21,598 nt of DNA. Source: JANMEX01 sp043744175. GTDB lineage: Bacteria > Pseudomonadota > Alphaproteobacteria > Rhizobiales > Rhizobiaceae. The translations under genes were made by a program, and so were the position numbers. The notes under the pieces were generated by a model. The model was not told the origin of the DNA. It searched no databases and saw only the letters and a program-made list of their open reading frames with translations. The stretch covers positions 1 through 21,598 of the forward strand of contig JAYTVD010000099.1 in the NCBI GenBank assembly GCA_043744175.1, given 5' to 3'. This document shows positions 1 through 6,226 of the stretch, one piece after another. Within the stretch, counting starts at the first letter, position 1. Each line of letters begins with the position of its first letter.

Positions 1-635
1 CAAAGCAGCGGATTGGAGAGGGCAAGTGATGAGTCCTCTACAACAAAGTCGAAATACTTTTGTTGCCCAACTGTCCCCGCATCGGTGCGCAACGGAACAA
101 CAGTTGAAGGCGCAAGCGCATCCGAGCGCGCCTCCTCAAACGAGGCATTGGCGTTGACCGCAGCAATCATTGCAGCCTCTTGGATGACGTTCGCAGTAGC
201 CTTAGCGGCCTCCTCCAGCGCAGCCTTTGCTTCGGCCTCGCGCCGTGCCGCAATCTCTGCAAGACGCTGGCGTTCGGCTATATCCCTACGGCGCTGTAGA
301 TCATCAACGCGGGCACGAAGCGGCTTTGTCAGCAAGTCAACATCGTTGATCGGCTTGTGAAAAACGCCATCAACCAACTTGCCAGCCTCTAAATAAGGCC
401 GTTTTGACGAGGTGCGCGCATCTTCCAGTTCCTTCGTCAGCGCGCGGGCGTCTTTCACAATTTTGGTTACAAGTGCGATATCATCATCGGTGCTCAAGAC
501 TGACGGGACGCTTGATGCGTCAAACGAAAGGTCAACGACGCGGCCAAAGAGAGCCGAAAACTCGTCCTTCAGAGCAAGATCAAGTGGTGGATTGTTATGG
601 CCAATTCCGGCCCCGGCTACGGCAACTTCAAGCAT
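1..635 (-). CDS. GHNNPP-type phage protein, C-terminus cut off by window edge
   Basis: Reading the minus strand from ATG at 635-633 gives an open frame to the left edge, so only the first ~211 residues are visible. The N-terminus carries IGHNNPP, a motif often seen at the start of alphaproteobacterial phage proteins of unknown function. The middle (residues ~50-140) is charged and probably helical, with an Ala/Glu/Arg-rich coiled-coil-like stretch (DDLQRRRDIAERQRLAEIA). The start has AGGA 8 nt upstream and lies 10 nt after the YqaJ stop, so the two genes are surely co-transcribed. A role as partner of the nuclease, for example in recombination, is inferred from position only. Plus-strand ORFs over this stretch are shadows. 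Confidence 0.75.
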   Translation of the reverse strand, partial: MLEVAVAGAGIGHNNPPLDLALKDEFSALFGRVVDLSFDASSVPSVLSTDDDIALVTKIVKDARALTKELEDARTSSKRPYLEAGKLVDGVFHKPINDVDLLTKPLRARVDDLQRRRDIAERQRLAEIAARREAEAKAALEEAAKATANVIQEAAMIAAVNANASFEEARSDALAPSTVVPLRTDAGTVGQQKYFDFVVEDSSLALSNPLL

Positions 636-645
636 AATTCAAATC

Positions 646-1590
646 CTATCGTGTTCGGATGTTAAGTGTTCGTGACTGCGATTCTTCGACAATGCTGCGC
701 TTGCGCACTCGTGTCGGAGCTGACGCGGAATATCGCTTGCCAACTGCCGCCTCGTTGCTGCCAAGCATGTGCATCAACTGCGCCTTGAGGTTTTGTTCTT
801 GGGAAACAATTGCGCGTTTTTGATCGCGGGCCTCAATCAGGCGCCCCGCCAGAATGTCAAAAACATCGTCGTCTGAAAGGTCGATGCGCGCCGGCTTGCT
901 ATCCCGGTAAACGTCAAGGATCGTTTCACCATCGCGATCCCAATCAATCGGTGGATATTGCCCTGAGTTCACGACCGCCCAAAACTCTTTGGTCAGGCGG
1001 ACAAACTCCTCGAACAGGCGATCGTGGAGCGGGATATTGATAGTTTGCTGATCTACACCAAAACCAACGATCAAAACCGACACACAAGCCCATGAAGCGC
1101 CCGACAAGCGGGCTTCGATGTTCGCCTGAACGACAATCCAAAGCGGGACGACTATCTCCCCGGTGTCGGCGTCAAGCCACTTCTTTTTGAAAACTGACTC
1201 TTCGACTGACTTGGCTTGCACCACACCAAACCCGGCAATATCCGGACGGACAGCGAAGGCATCCGGCGTAGCACCGATGCGCAAATCAGGGTCGCGGTAG
1301 TAGGCGTTATCGAGTGGGTATTGAACCTGCCAGTCGGGGTTCCTTTCAGCCAACAGTTTGATGTTCGGCTCTTCTAAGATTCTGCCGCGCAATAGGACCG
1401 GGCTATCACCAAGATCGTCGGAAATGGAACCTGTCTTTAAAGCCCAAAGGCGGTAGGCAGTCATAAAAGGGTTGGCTGAAACACCGTTAGCATCACGGAA
1501 CAAACAGGCCGCGACGGACGCTGTAACATCCTGCGAGCGGGCCTGTAGCCACGCCTCGCGGTCCACTGGTTTGATGACGATGACGGCCAT
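646..1590 (-). CDS. YqaJ-like viral recombinase / exonuclease
   Basis: 314-residue protein. YqaJ/lambda-exonuclease-type nucleases resect double-stranded ends for phage recombination and belong to the PD-(D/E)XK fold. Visible motifs in family order are RGRILEEP (residues 68-75, acidic helix), GATPDAF (106-112, metal-binding Asp110), VQAKSVE (124-130, the E/Q-x-K of the core) and PLWIVVQANIEA (from ~147, the usual P-x-x-Y/V-x-x-Q-x-x helix). I chose ATG at 1590-1588 because TAGGAG sits 7 nt upstream; a longer frame to 1620 would begin inside the promoter. It is the first gene of its operon, followed closely by the GHNNPP protein. Expression is probably controlled by the CI-type operators at 1617-1653. 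Confidence 0.85.
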   Translation of the reverse strand: MAVIVIKPVDREAWLQARSQDVTASVAACLFRDANGVSANPFMTAYRLWALKTGSISDDLGDSPVLLRGRILEEPNIKLLAERNPDWQVQYPLDNAYYRDPDLRIGATPDAFAVRPDIAGFGVVQAKSVEESVFKKKWLDADTGEIVVPLWIVVQANIEARLSGASWACVSVLIVGFGVDQQTINIPLHDRLFEEFVRLTKEFWAVVNSGQYPPIDWDRDGETILDVYRDSKPARIDLSDDDVFDILAGRLIEARDQKRAIVSQEQNLKAQLMHMLGSNEAAVGKRYSASAPTRVRKRSIVEESQSRTLNIRTR

Positions 1591-1611
1591 TGAGCAACTC
1601 CTATGGCCAAA

Positions 1612-1656
1612 AGATTGCACATTATGGGTAACGTTGTCAACCCCATTATGTGTAAC
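1612..1656 (-). promoter_or_regulatory. Promoter with paired CI-type operators for the YqaJ operon
   Basis: On the minus strand a TTGACA -35 box (1640-1635) lies between two imperfect inverted repeats, ACACATAATGGGG (1653-1641) and ACCCATAATGTGC (1629-1617). Their centres are 24 bp apart. The -35 box, operator consensus and 24-bp spacing are the same as in the repressor/Cro region at 3746-3791. The predicted -10 (around 1617-1612, CAATCT) is weak. The start codon lies about 50 bp after the -35 box. I infer control by one of the two CI-like repressors or by Cro. Confidence 0.7.
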
Positions 1657-1931
1657 TTTTTTCTAAGCCAGGTGTCTCGCGCGTCGCGCATTCACTAATT
1701 TTGTAAAATGGAACAAAGGGCGGCACGCAGCCGACCGGCCCTATTTGTTATTTATTGAATATGTTTATCCAATTTTTATATAGGTAACTGAATCTAATAA
1801 TTAAATATATTTATTTTATATAATATTAAATATTATCCAATGCGCACGCTTGAGCGCGCGCGATATCGCCGATGATTTTGAAAAGCAATATGTCAAATAT
1901 TTATTTTTTATGAATGATATTTGGTAAAAAT
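1657..1931. other. AT-rich intergenic region with a GC hairpin
   Basis: 275 bp with no convincing ORF. It is strongly AT-rich (about 1740-1835), apart from an 8-bp hairpin GCGCACGC-TTGA-GCGCGCGC at 1842-1861 (one G-T pair). The hairpin lies downstream of the exported-protein gene and could stop or stabilise that transcript, but it has no clear T-run. The sharp composition change suggests a junction between the YqaJ operon and the lysogeny operon. Confidence 0.5.
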
Positions 1932-2444
1932 TCAAAGTCCACTTTGGCTGAAGTCAGCTATCGGGGTATAGAATATTCTATAATTTTCCCACGATCCACA
2001 CACATCGGATATCAATCTAATGCTGTTACCAGCGCTAATATCAACCCAATTTTTTTCAGTTTTTTTACAGGCGCCACTAGATGATTCTTCGTCTAATATC
2101 GGTTTTTGATATTTTTGTGTCAGCATCCTAGTTGCGGTCATTGCGTCTTGCTTGTCATTTAGCATTAACCTGACGCCCGATAATTTGCCGTTTGAAAAGT
2201 GAAAAAATATCAATCTTTTTATTCCCGACGCATCATATTCCCCTAATGCAAGTGGAATACCTAAGTCTTCTACAGTCAAATCATCGGCTTCTTTAGGTGT
2301 TGTTTTCCGTATGCTTGATGGGGCAGATGCAAGAAGTTCATCAAGCGACTCGCTCCATTTAGTAAACTGCCAATCGGCATAGGCGCATGATGTTGAATAC
2401 CCAAAAAAAGCCGATACGAAGACTGCAATATGGCATTTTTTCAT
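1932..2444 (-). CDS. Small exported protein of the lysogeny operon, function unknown
   Basis: 170 residues. The N-terminus is a plausible Sec signal peptide: MKK, a hydrophobic stretch, then a cleavage site after SCAYA (about residue 23). The mature part has two cysteines (in SGACKK and SDVCGS) that could form a disulfide, and no family I recognise. Its ATG overlaps the stop of the upstream repressor gene (ATGA at 2444-2441), so it is translationally coupled to the repressor and should be made in the lysogen. It is also more AT-rich than the early genes. This is the layout of a lysogenic-conversion ('moron') gene; that role is inference. Confidence 0.75.
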   Translation of the reverse strand: MKKCHIAVFVSAFFGYSTSCAYADWQFTKWSESLDELLASAPSSIRKTTPKEADDLTVEDLGIPLALGEYDASGIKRLIFFHFSNGKLSGVRLMLNDKQDAMTATRMLTQKYQKPILDEESSSGACKKTEKNWVDISAGNSIRLISDVCGSWENYRIFYTPIADFSQSGL

Positions 2445-3076
2445 TGTTTTGTTCCATTTTTGCTTGCTAATCTGAATTGCCGCCCTGGGATGATAGCGTA
2501 GATTTCACCAATCCAAGCGAGTGTGATGTTCTCAATGGGGAGGGCATTCCACGACATGAGCATCACGTTTTCGTTCGAACGAACGATCTGCTTTAGAAAA
2601 CGTCGCCCGTCAGACGTTTCAACAATCGCTTCCTCGCCGTAAAACGATTCGTTGTTTCTGCGCTGATCCCGCAACGCGACAATCACGTCACCATCATTGT
2701 ATTTTGGGAGCATGGATTCGCCCTTCACAACAAAAGCAATTATTTCTTCAGGCACGGTGAAAGTTAACGTGATTTGATAGCGTCCAGCAGCCGGTGGTAG
2801 CTTGAAAATTGGATTAATTACCGCTCCTACACCGACATATCCCATAATGGGAACTTCTGTGTACCCCTCATCAATGTTTAGCCCGCGCTCCAACCAAATC
2901 GACGTTGTATTTACTGCGCGCGCCAACTTTCCGAGTGTGTCACCACGCGGCTTGTCAACTTTCCCGGATAAATATTTTATTACGTTGTCGTAGCTAACGT
3001 TCGCGCGGCGTGATAACTCGCGCTTTGACCAGCCCGTTTCATCAAATTTTTGCTGTAATCTATCATTCCAAGTCAT
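2441..3076 (-). CDS. CI-like repressor B (XRE HTH plus S24 peptidase)
   Basis: 211 residues. The N-terminal helix-turn-helix (residues ~15-60, SKRELSRRANVSYDNVIKYL) is followed by a LexA/CI-type S24 domain. The catalytic Ser121 (KGESMLP) and Lys162 (RRFLKQIV) are both present. The expected cleavage point reads GYVGVGA, i.e. Val83-Gly84, not Ala-Gly as in the neighbouring paralogue. The C-terminal ~135 residues are roughly two-thirds identical by eye to that paralogue, while the HTH regions are unrelated in detail. The ATG at 3076 has no obvious Shine-Dalgarno and lies 34 bp after the upstream repressor, so it is probably read from the same transcript. Confidence 0.85.
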   Translation of the reverse strand: MTWNDRLQQKFDETGWSKRELSRRANVSYDNVIKYLSGKVDKPRGDTLGKLARAVNTTSIWLERGLNIDEGYTEVPIMGYVGVGAVINPIFKLPPAAGRYQITLTFTVPEEIIAFVVKGESMLPKYNDGDVIVALRDQRRNNESFYGEEAIVETSDGRRFLKQIVRSNENVMLMSWNALPIENITLAWIGEIYAIIPGRQFRLASKNGTKQ

Positions 3077-3110
3077 AATTTAATCAAAACCAACGATTTT
3101 TCTTATTGCC

Positions 3111-3710
3111 TTAAATCTTTTTTACGGCTCGTCTAAGTTGGCTTGCACGGATAGTCGCGTAAATTTCACCAATCCATTCAAGGTTTACATTCTCAATCGG
3201 CTTGGCATTCCAGGACATAAGCATCACACCGCCGTTGGAGCACACAATCTGCTTGAGGTATCGTCTTCCGTCACTTGTCCTAATCGCGGCCTCTTCCCCA
3301 TAAAATGATTCAAAATTTCGGCGTTGCTCACGCCAAACTACGATTACGTCTCCGTCGTCATAACGGGGAAGCATGGAGTCACCCTTAATCACAAAAGCCA
3401 GCATCTCATCCGGCACCGCAAATGGCAGCGTAATTTGGTAAAGGCCATCTTCTGGTATTTGCTCAAAATCAGGCTCAATCATTGCACCAGCTCCAACATA
3501 GCCCATCACAGGCACATCGACGGGGTCTTCGAGTATTTCATTTGTAGTTACCTGGAATGCGGTAGCGGCGCGGTTGATATAATCTTCCGTCAAACGACGC
3601 TCTCCACGTTCAAGTTTGATGTATTGGCTGCGAGAGATAGACATTTTTTCTGCCGCCTCTTCCAGTGTCCATCCCTTTGAATTTCTGATGTTTTTTAGCC
3701 TGTTTCCCAT
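3111..3710 (-). CDS. CI-like repressor A (XRE HTH plus S24 peptidase)
   Basis: 199 residues from ATG at 3710-3708 (MGNRLKN). A longer frame to 3791 would run through the operators and is unlikely. The XRE HTH is at residues ~4-60 (GWTLEEAAEKMSISRSQYIKL). The S24 domain has Ser112 (KGDSMLP), Lys153 (RRYLKQIV) and the cleavage dipeptide Ala74-Gly75 in GYVGAGA, so RecA-stimulated self-cleavage is expected from family knowledge. It is divergently oriented to the Cro-like gene across the paired operators. It is the likely lysogeny repressor acting on 3746-3791 and 1612-1656. Confidence 0.88.
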   Translation of the reverse strand: MGNRLKNIRNSKGWTLEEAAEKMSISRSQYIKLERGERRLTEDYINRAATAFQVTTNEILEDPVDVPVMGYVGAGAMIEPDFEQIPEDGLYQITLPFAVPDEMLAFVIKGDSMLPRYDDGDVIVVWREQRRNFESFYGEEAAIRTSDGRRYLKQIVCSNGGVMLMSWNAKPIENVNLEWIGEIYATIRASQLRRAVKKI

Positions 3711-3745
3711 GCCGGGTATTTTGGCACAGGAAAATAATTTCTGTC

Positions 3746-3791
3746 GTTCCCCAAAATGGGGTTGACAATGTTGCACAAAATGGGGAACCAT
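3746..3791 (+). promoter_or_regulatory. Repressor/Cro control region: paired operators and early promoter
   Basis: Two inverted repeats, CCCCAAAATGGGG (3749-3761) and GCACAAAATGGGG (3773-3785), have centres 24 bp apart. They flank a plus-strand -35 box TTGACA (3762-3767). The predicted -10 near 3785-3791 is weak, and transcription would start almost at the ATG of the Cro-like gene (3800), so its mRNA may be leaderless or nearly so. Repressor bound here would block the early operon; the divergent repressor promoter must overlap. Confidence 0.75.
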
Positions 3792-3799
3792 AGAGCACC

Positions 3800-4021
3800 A
3801 TGAGATTATCAGAGTTCAAAACCTTAAAAAAACTAACCGATTCGGAGCTTGCCGATCTGATTGGCGATTGCACAACGAGTGCTGTCGTCAAGTGGGGGCG
3901 ATCTGAACGTGTTCCTTCAAAGGAAGTGATGGAGCGGATTGCTCTCAAAACTGAAGGTTTAGTTATGCCGAACGACTTTTATGACGTTCAGAGTTTTGCA
4001 GAGGGGGAAGCGATACTATGA
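3800..4021 (+). CDS. Cro-like DNA-binding protein
   Basis: 73 residues, first gene of the rightward operon, directly downstream of the operators and opposite the repressor, which is the classic Cro position. Residues ~5-50 (LTDSELADLIGDCTTSAVVKWGR) form a Cro/YdaS-type helix-turn-helix with the recognition helix around SAVVKWGRS. No Shine-Dalgarno is visible and the predicted transcript start is within a few bases of ATG. Its stop overlaps the next start (ATGA 4018-4021). Confidence 0.78.
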   Translation: MRLSEFKTLKKLTDSELADLIGDCTTSAVVKWGRSERVPSKEVMERIALKTEGLVMPNDFYDVQSFAEGEAIL

Positions 4022-4524
4022 GCGCCTTCAACTTAATGGCGGGTCTGTCTGGTGATTCACTTGATCTATTTCCTGCTTTCGCAGGGAATATGCCTCATCC
4101 ACAATCCAATATCTTGGCTGGTTTTTCCAAGGCCAGCGAGAGCGGCGTCGGTATAAGGTCTAGCGTTGCCGACGCCAAAAAAATCATCGATGAATTGGGT
4201 TGCCTGTTGCAGCCGGAAATGCCAGCGAAAGTAAAGCAACCGGCTATCCATCGCGCGCTGCTTCGCTTCATCCCCTCCATCACAGAACGTCGTGTTCGTG
4301 CGCTTGCCAATGGTGAGGCGCGGGTTATCGATCACTACGAAATGTTGCGCCTCAAGGAAGCCCTGTTTTTTGAAAGAGCCATTCATGCAAAACGTGAACT
4401 ACGCCGCACCGCAACGAGGATCGCTACATTCTTGGCTATTCAAGGCGCGCCTCTTGATTGCCACCAAGCTGATGCTTTGGGCAAGTTGGTTGGCGAGGAA
4501 GATCGCGCCGGAGATTTTCTCTGA
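4018..4524 (+). CDS. Early phage protein, function unknown
   Basis: 168 residues. No family recognised. The C-terminal half is basic and helical (ITERRVRALANGEARVID, then HYEMLRLKEA), resembling a small DNA-binding region but without a clear HTH signature. It is translationally coupled to the Cro-like gene by a 4-base overlap, and its TGA overlaps the next ATG (TGATG at 4522-4526). Position suggests an early regulatory or replication-related job. Confidence 0.7.
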   Translation: MSAFNLMAGLSGDSLDLFPAFAGNMPHPQSNILAGFSKASESGVGIRSSVADAKKIIDELGCLLQPEMPAKVKQPAIHRALLRFIPSITERRVRALANGEARVIDHYEMLRLKEALFFERAIHAKRELRRTATRIATFLAIQGAPLDCHQADALGKLVGEEDRAGDFL

Positions 4525-4910
4525 TGGCGACGACATGGAACCCCTCTGAAAGCCAAGTAAGTCTCGTTAAATCGCTGCGCGAGCGCGGCGAAACAATCAG
4601 GCAGATAGCCGTCCTCGCGCGCATATCCGTCCATCATGTCAATCATGTTTTGGACCCCGAATACCGTGCCAAACAAAGTGAGTGGTGTCGCAAGTCCCGG
4701 TCAAGAAATCTTGCCGGGCTTGTTCCGTTTCAAAACCGCGTCGAGTGCAACCGCGCCTCAATGCCAAAGGCGGAAGAAATTGCAAGCCGTTTAAGTGAGC
4801 GGATGCATGCAATCCGGAATGACTATAGAAATCTCACCGGTGTCCTGCTTGGCGATCCGCTGCCAACACGCTCTGCCCTTTACCAAAGAATGGAGTTGTC
4901 AAATGGCTAA
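4524..4910 (+). CDS. Small HTH protein, weakly GcrA-like at its N-terminus
   Basis: 128 residues. The N-terminal ~45 residues read as a helix-turn-helix (W-x-P-S-E-S-Q-V, then LRERGETIRQIAVLARISVHHV), followed by a basic, presumably DNA-contacting segment. The W...V...L...G-x-x-x-R-Q-I-A pattern faintly recalls the N-terminus of GcrA, an alphaproteobacterial cell-cycle regulator, but the GcrA GKVHRLGL segment is absent, so I do not assign it. The last 8 bases overlap the next gene. Confidence 0.65.
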   Translation: MATTWNPSESQVSLVKSLRERGETIRQIAVLARISVHHVNHVLDPEYRAKQSEWCRKSRSRNLAGLVPFQNRVECNRASMPKAEEIASRLSERMHAIRNDYRNLTGVLLGDPLPTRSALYQRMELSNG

Positions 4911-5361
4911 AAAGCCGAGAATCCTCGAAACAAGAAACATCCCGTCAGATGAAGAAATCCGTGCAATTATCGTCGACATTGAAAAACTCGACGAGGAGAA
5001 GGTCGTTGAGCATTCGTCCTACATGTCGAAGTGCGCCAAGATTAATGCGCGAAAGTCTGAATATTTTGACAGCGCCAAGTCGCGTGGAATTCCAACCTCA
5101 TCATTGAAGGCGATGCTCAAAGTTCGCGACTTCGAGCGCAAAATCAAGAAAACAGAGGAAGCACTCGAAGATGACCAGCATGAAATATTTGTCACCATTG
5201 GCAAGGCTTTGGGTGACTACGCCGATCTGCCCCTTGGTGCGGCCGCAGTCGCCCGCGAAGCAGGTCAAGATCCTGTGACTGCGGCTGTAGTTGACGCTGT
5301 GCGTGGTGACATGTCGCAAGCAGAGTGGGATGCGGCGCAGCCGCTGGGCTCGGCGCGCTGA
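4903..5361 (+). CDS. GapR-like (DUF2312-related) DNA-binding protein
   Basis: 152 residues from ATG 4903 (GGAG 7 nt upstream). Residues ~15-100 look like the GapR helical core: IVDIEKLDEEK, then a segment matching the GapR pattern of AK-x-x-G followed by LK, a basic R-rich helix, EEA and A-L-G (FDSAKSRGIPTSSLKAML ... TEEALEDD ... GKALGDYADLPLG). GapR binds overtwisted AT-rich DNA and stimulates topoisomerases in Caulobacter. The phage version is longer, with an extra C-terminal segment. It is followed after 6 nt by the tRNA gene. Function as a chromatin or replication factor is inferred from this resemblance. Confidence 0.55.
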   Translation: MAKKPRILETRNIPSDEEIRAIIVDIEKLDEEKVVEHSSYMSKCAKINARKSEYFDSAKSRGIPTSSLKAMLKVRDFERKIKKTEEALEDDQHEIFVTIGKALGDYADLPLGAAAVAREAGQDPVTAAVVDAVRGDMSQAEWDAAQPLGSAR

Positions 5362-5367
5362 CAGTTT

Positions 5368-5443
5368 AGCGAGGTAGGGAAGTGGTCATCCCGTCTGGTT
5401 CATAACCAGAAGGTCGGAGGTTCAAATCCTCCCTTCGCAACCA
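5368..5443 (+). tRNA. tRNA-Met(CAU) with initiator-type features
   Basis: 76 nt including encoded CCA, folding as a full cloverleaf. The anticodon CAT is at 5401-5403, in loop TTCATAA on stem TCTGG/CCAGA. The D stem is GGGA/TCCC with loop AGTGGTCA, and the T arm is GGAGG-TTCAAAT-CCTCC. The acceptor pairs GCGAGG with CTTCGC, leaving A1 opposite A72 unpaired. An unpaired 1-72 position and a purine-11/pyrimidine-24 pair (G11-C24) are hallmarks of bacterial initiator tRNA. The 3' end (CGCAACCA) and CATAACC-GAAGGTCG-like region also match initiators better than elongator tRNA-Met. It lacks the full three G-C pairs of the initiator anticodon stem (T29-A41). Confidence 0.88.
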
Positions 5444-5582
5444 GATCGACGAAAGTCGAAAGAGGATGGTCGGTTCAATTCCGACTCGTTTGTGGAAAAC
5501 AGGTGAAAGCCCGAAGGTAACGCCGCACGGTAGGTAGCACATGACAGGCCGGAAAGACGGTCACATTTAGGGGTAATCACAA
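5444..5582 (+). ncRNA. Structured leader RNA, cobalamin-riboswitch-like
   Basis: 139 nt of non-coding sequence directly after the tRNA CCA. Elements in order: a GNRA hairpin TCGAC-GAAA-GTCGA (5446-5459); a hairpin GTCGG-TTCAATT-CCGAC (5469-5485) that resembles a tRNA T arm; GGAA (5494-5497); GGTGAAAGCC (5502-5511), which fits the cobalamin-riboswitch L5 pattern GGTG-N-AA-NN-CC; CCGCACGGTAGG (5523-5534), close to the CCGCAACTGT core; and AGGCCGGAAAGACGGTC (5546-5562), loosely like the B12 box. AGGGG (5569-5573) then provides the SD for the micro-ORF. Order and spacing fit the class, but one L5-stem pair is mismatched and the B12 box is divergent. It may instead be a new RNA. Confidence 0.4.
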
Positions 5583-5651
5583 ATGAAAAATCCAATTATT
5601 GCCATGGTGGCGCTGCTTGCGGCTACCACGGCACACGCCGAAGGTTTGTAA
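5583..5651 (+). CDS. 22-residue signal-peptide-like micro-ORF
   Basis: ATG 5583 to TAA 5651 encodes a peptide starting MKNPII, with a hydrophobic core (AMVALLAATT) and an AHA-EGL end that looks like a signal-peptidase I site. A good SD (AGGGG) sits 9 nt upstream, immediately after the riboswitch-like RNA. It ends 5 nt before the RuvC-like gene. It may be the remnant of a captured riboswitch-controlled exported gene, a coupling leader peptide for the next gene, or a functional membrane micropeptide. Nothing in the sequence decides among these. Confidence 0.5.
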   Translation: MKNPIIAMVALLAATTAHAEGL

Positions 5652-5656
5652 TTTTT

Positions 5657-6226
5657 ATGAGCAGCGTTGCACCCAAAATACTCGCAATAGATGGCGCTAC
5701 CCGATTTGGGTGGGCTGTCGGCGTAGCTGGTCAAATACCGCGCTCCGGCAGCCGTCTATTTGCCAAGGGAGCAGGCGCGTCGCACGGTGCTGTGTTCGCT
5801 GGCGCGCTGACTTTTATTGCAGAAATGGTGAAGTCAGAAAGCCCGGATATCATCGTCATTGAGAAGCCTTTGAACCCTGAATTCACCAAGGGTTTCAGCA
5901 GCATCAGCAATGTTGAGGTCTCTTTTGGTATCGCCGCCTGCATTGAAGGCATGGCCTATGTGAGCCGTATTTTCAAGTTTGAGCAGCCGACCGTCGGGCA
6001 AATCCGCAGTCATTTTATCGGCAAGAATATTCGTGGAGATGAAGGCAAACAGGCCGTTTGGCGCAAGTGTGTCGCCATGGGGTGGATGTCCGCTGCCGAC
6101 GATGACATTTCGCTTGATCGCTCCGATGCGCTGGCCGTCTGGTCGTATGCTGAACATGCCTATGCGCCGAAACTCGCACAGCCTGTCGATGATCTTTTCC
6201 TCAAAGCAAAAAATAGGGCGCTATGA
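5657..6226 (+). CDS. RuvC-like Holliday junction resolvase
   Basis: 189 residues. The RNase-H-fold signature begins at ILAIDGATRFGWAVG (Asp12 followed by G-x-T), then IIVIEKP (Glu69), and ends with SLDRSDALAVW (Asp154/Asp157), the acidic set expected for RuvC-type resolvases that cleave four-way DNA junctions. Phages use such enzymes to resolve recombination intermediates before packaging. No Shine-Dalgarno is clear (TTTTT precedes ATG), so translation may depend on coupling to the micro-ORF just upstream. The stop overlaps the next start (ATGA 6223-6226). Confidence 0.8.
   Translation: MSSVAPKILAIDGATRFGWAVGVAGQIPRSGSRLFAKGAGASHGAVFAGALTFIAEMVKSESPDIIVIEKPLNPEFTKGFSSISNVEVSFGIAACIEGMAYVSRIFKFEQPTVGQIRSHFIGKNIRGDEGKQAVWRKCVAMGWMSAADDDISLDRSDALAVWSYAEHAYAPKLAQPVDDLFLKAKNRAL

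Noticed and set aside
13..675. Plus-strand ORFs at 13-360 and 404-675
   Set aside because: The minus frame is continuously open with a real start, SD and the IGHNNPP motif; the plus ORFs are low-complexity Ser/Ala/Arg-rich shadows.
1690..1930. CtrA binding site (TTAA-N7-TTAA) in the AT-rich gap
   Set aside because: TTAA occurrences are present but not at the 7-nt spacing.
3610..3948. Minus ORF crossing the operator region, and the long form of repressor A starting at 3791
   Set aside because: Both read through the operator repeats; the repressor start at 3710 fits family length and keeps the operators non-coding.
5460..5495. A second tRNA suggested by the T-arm-like GGTTCAATTCC hairpin
   Set aside because: Only about 30 nt separate it from the first tRNA's CCA, too little for acceptor, D and anticodon arms, and no partner for a 3' acceptor strand is present.
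5444..5582. RNase P or group I intron as explanation of the structured RNA
   Set aside because: The GAAAG and GGTAACGCC pieces are isolated; the conserved P4 and P7 core elements are absent and the region is too short.
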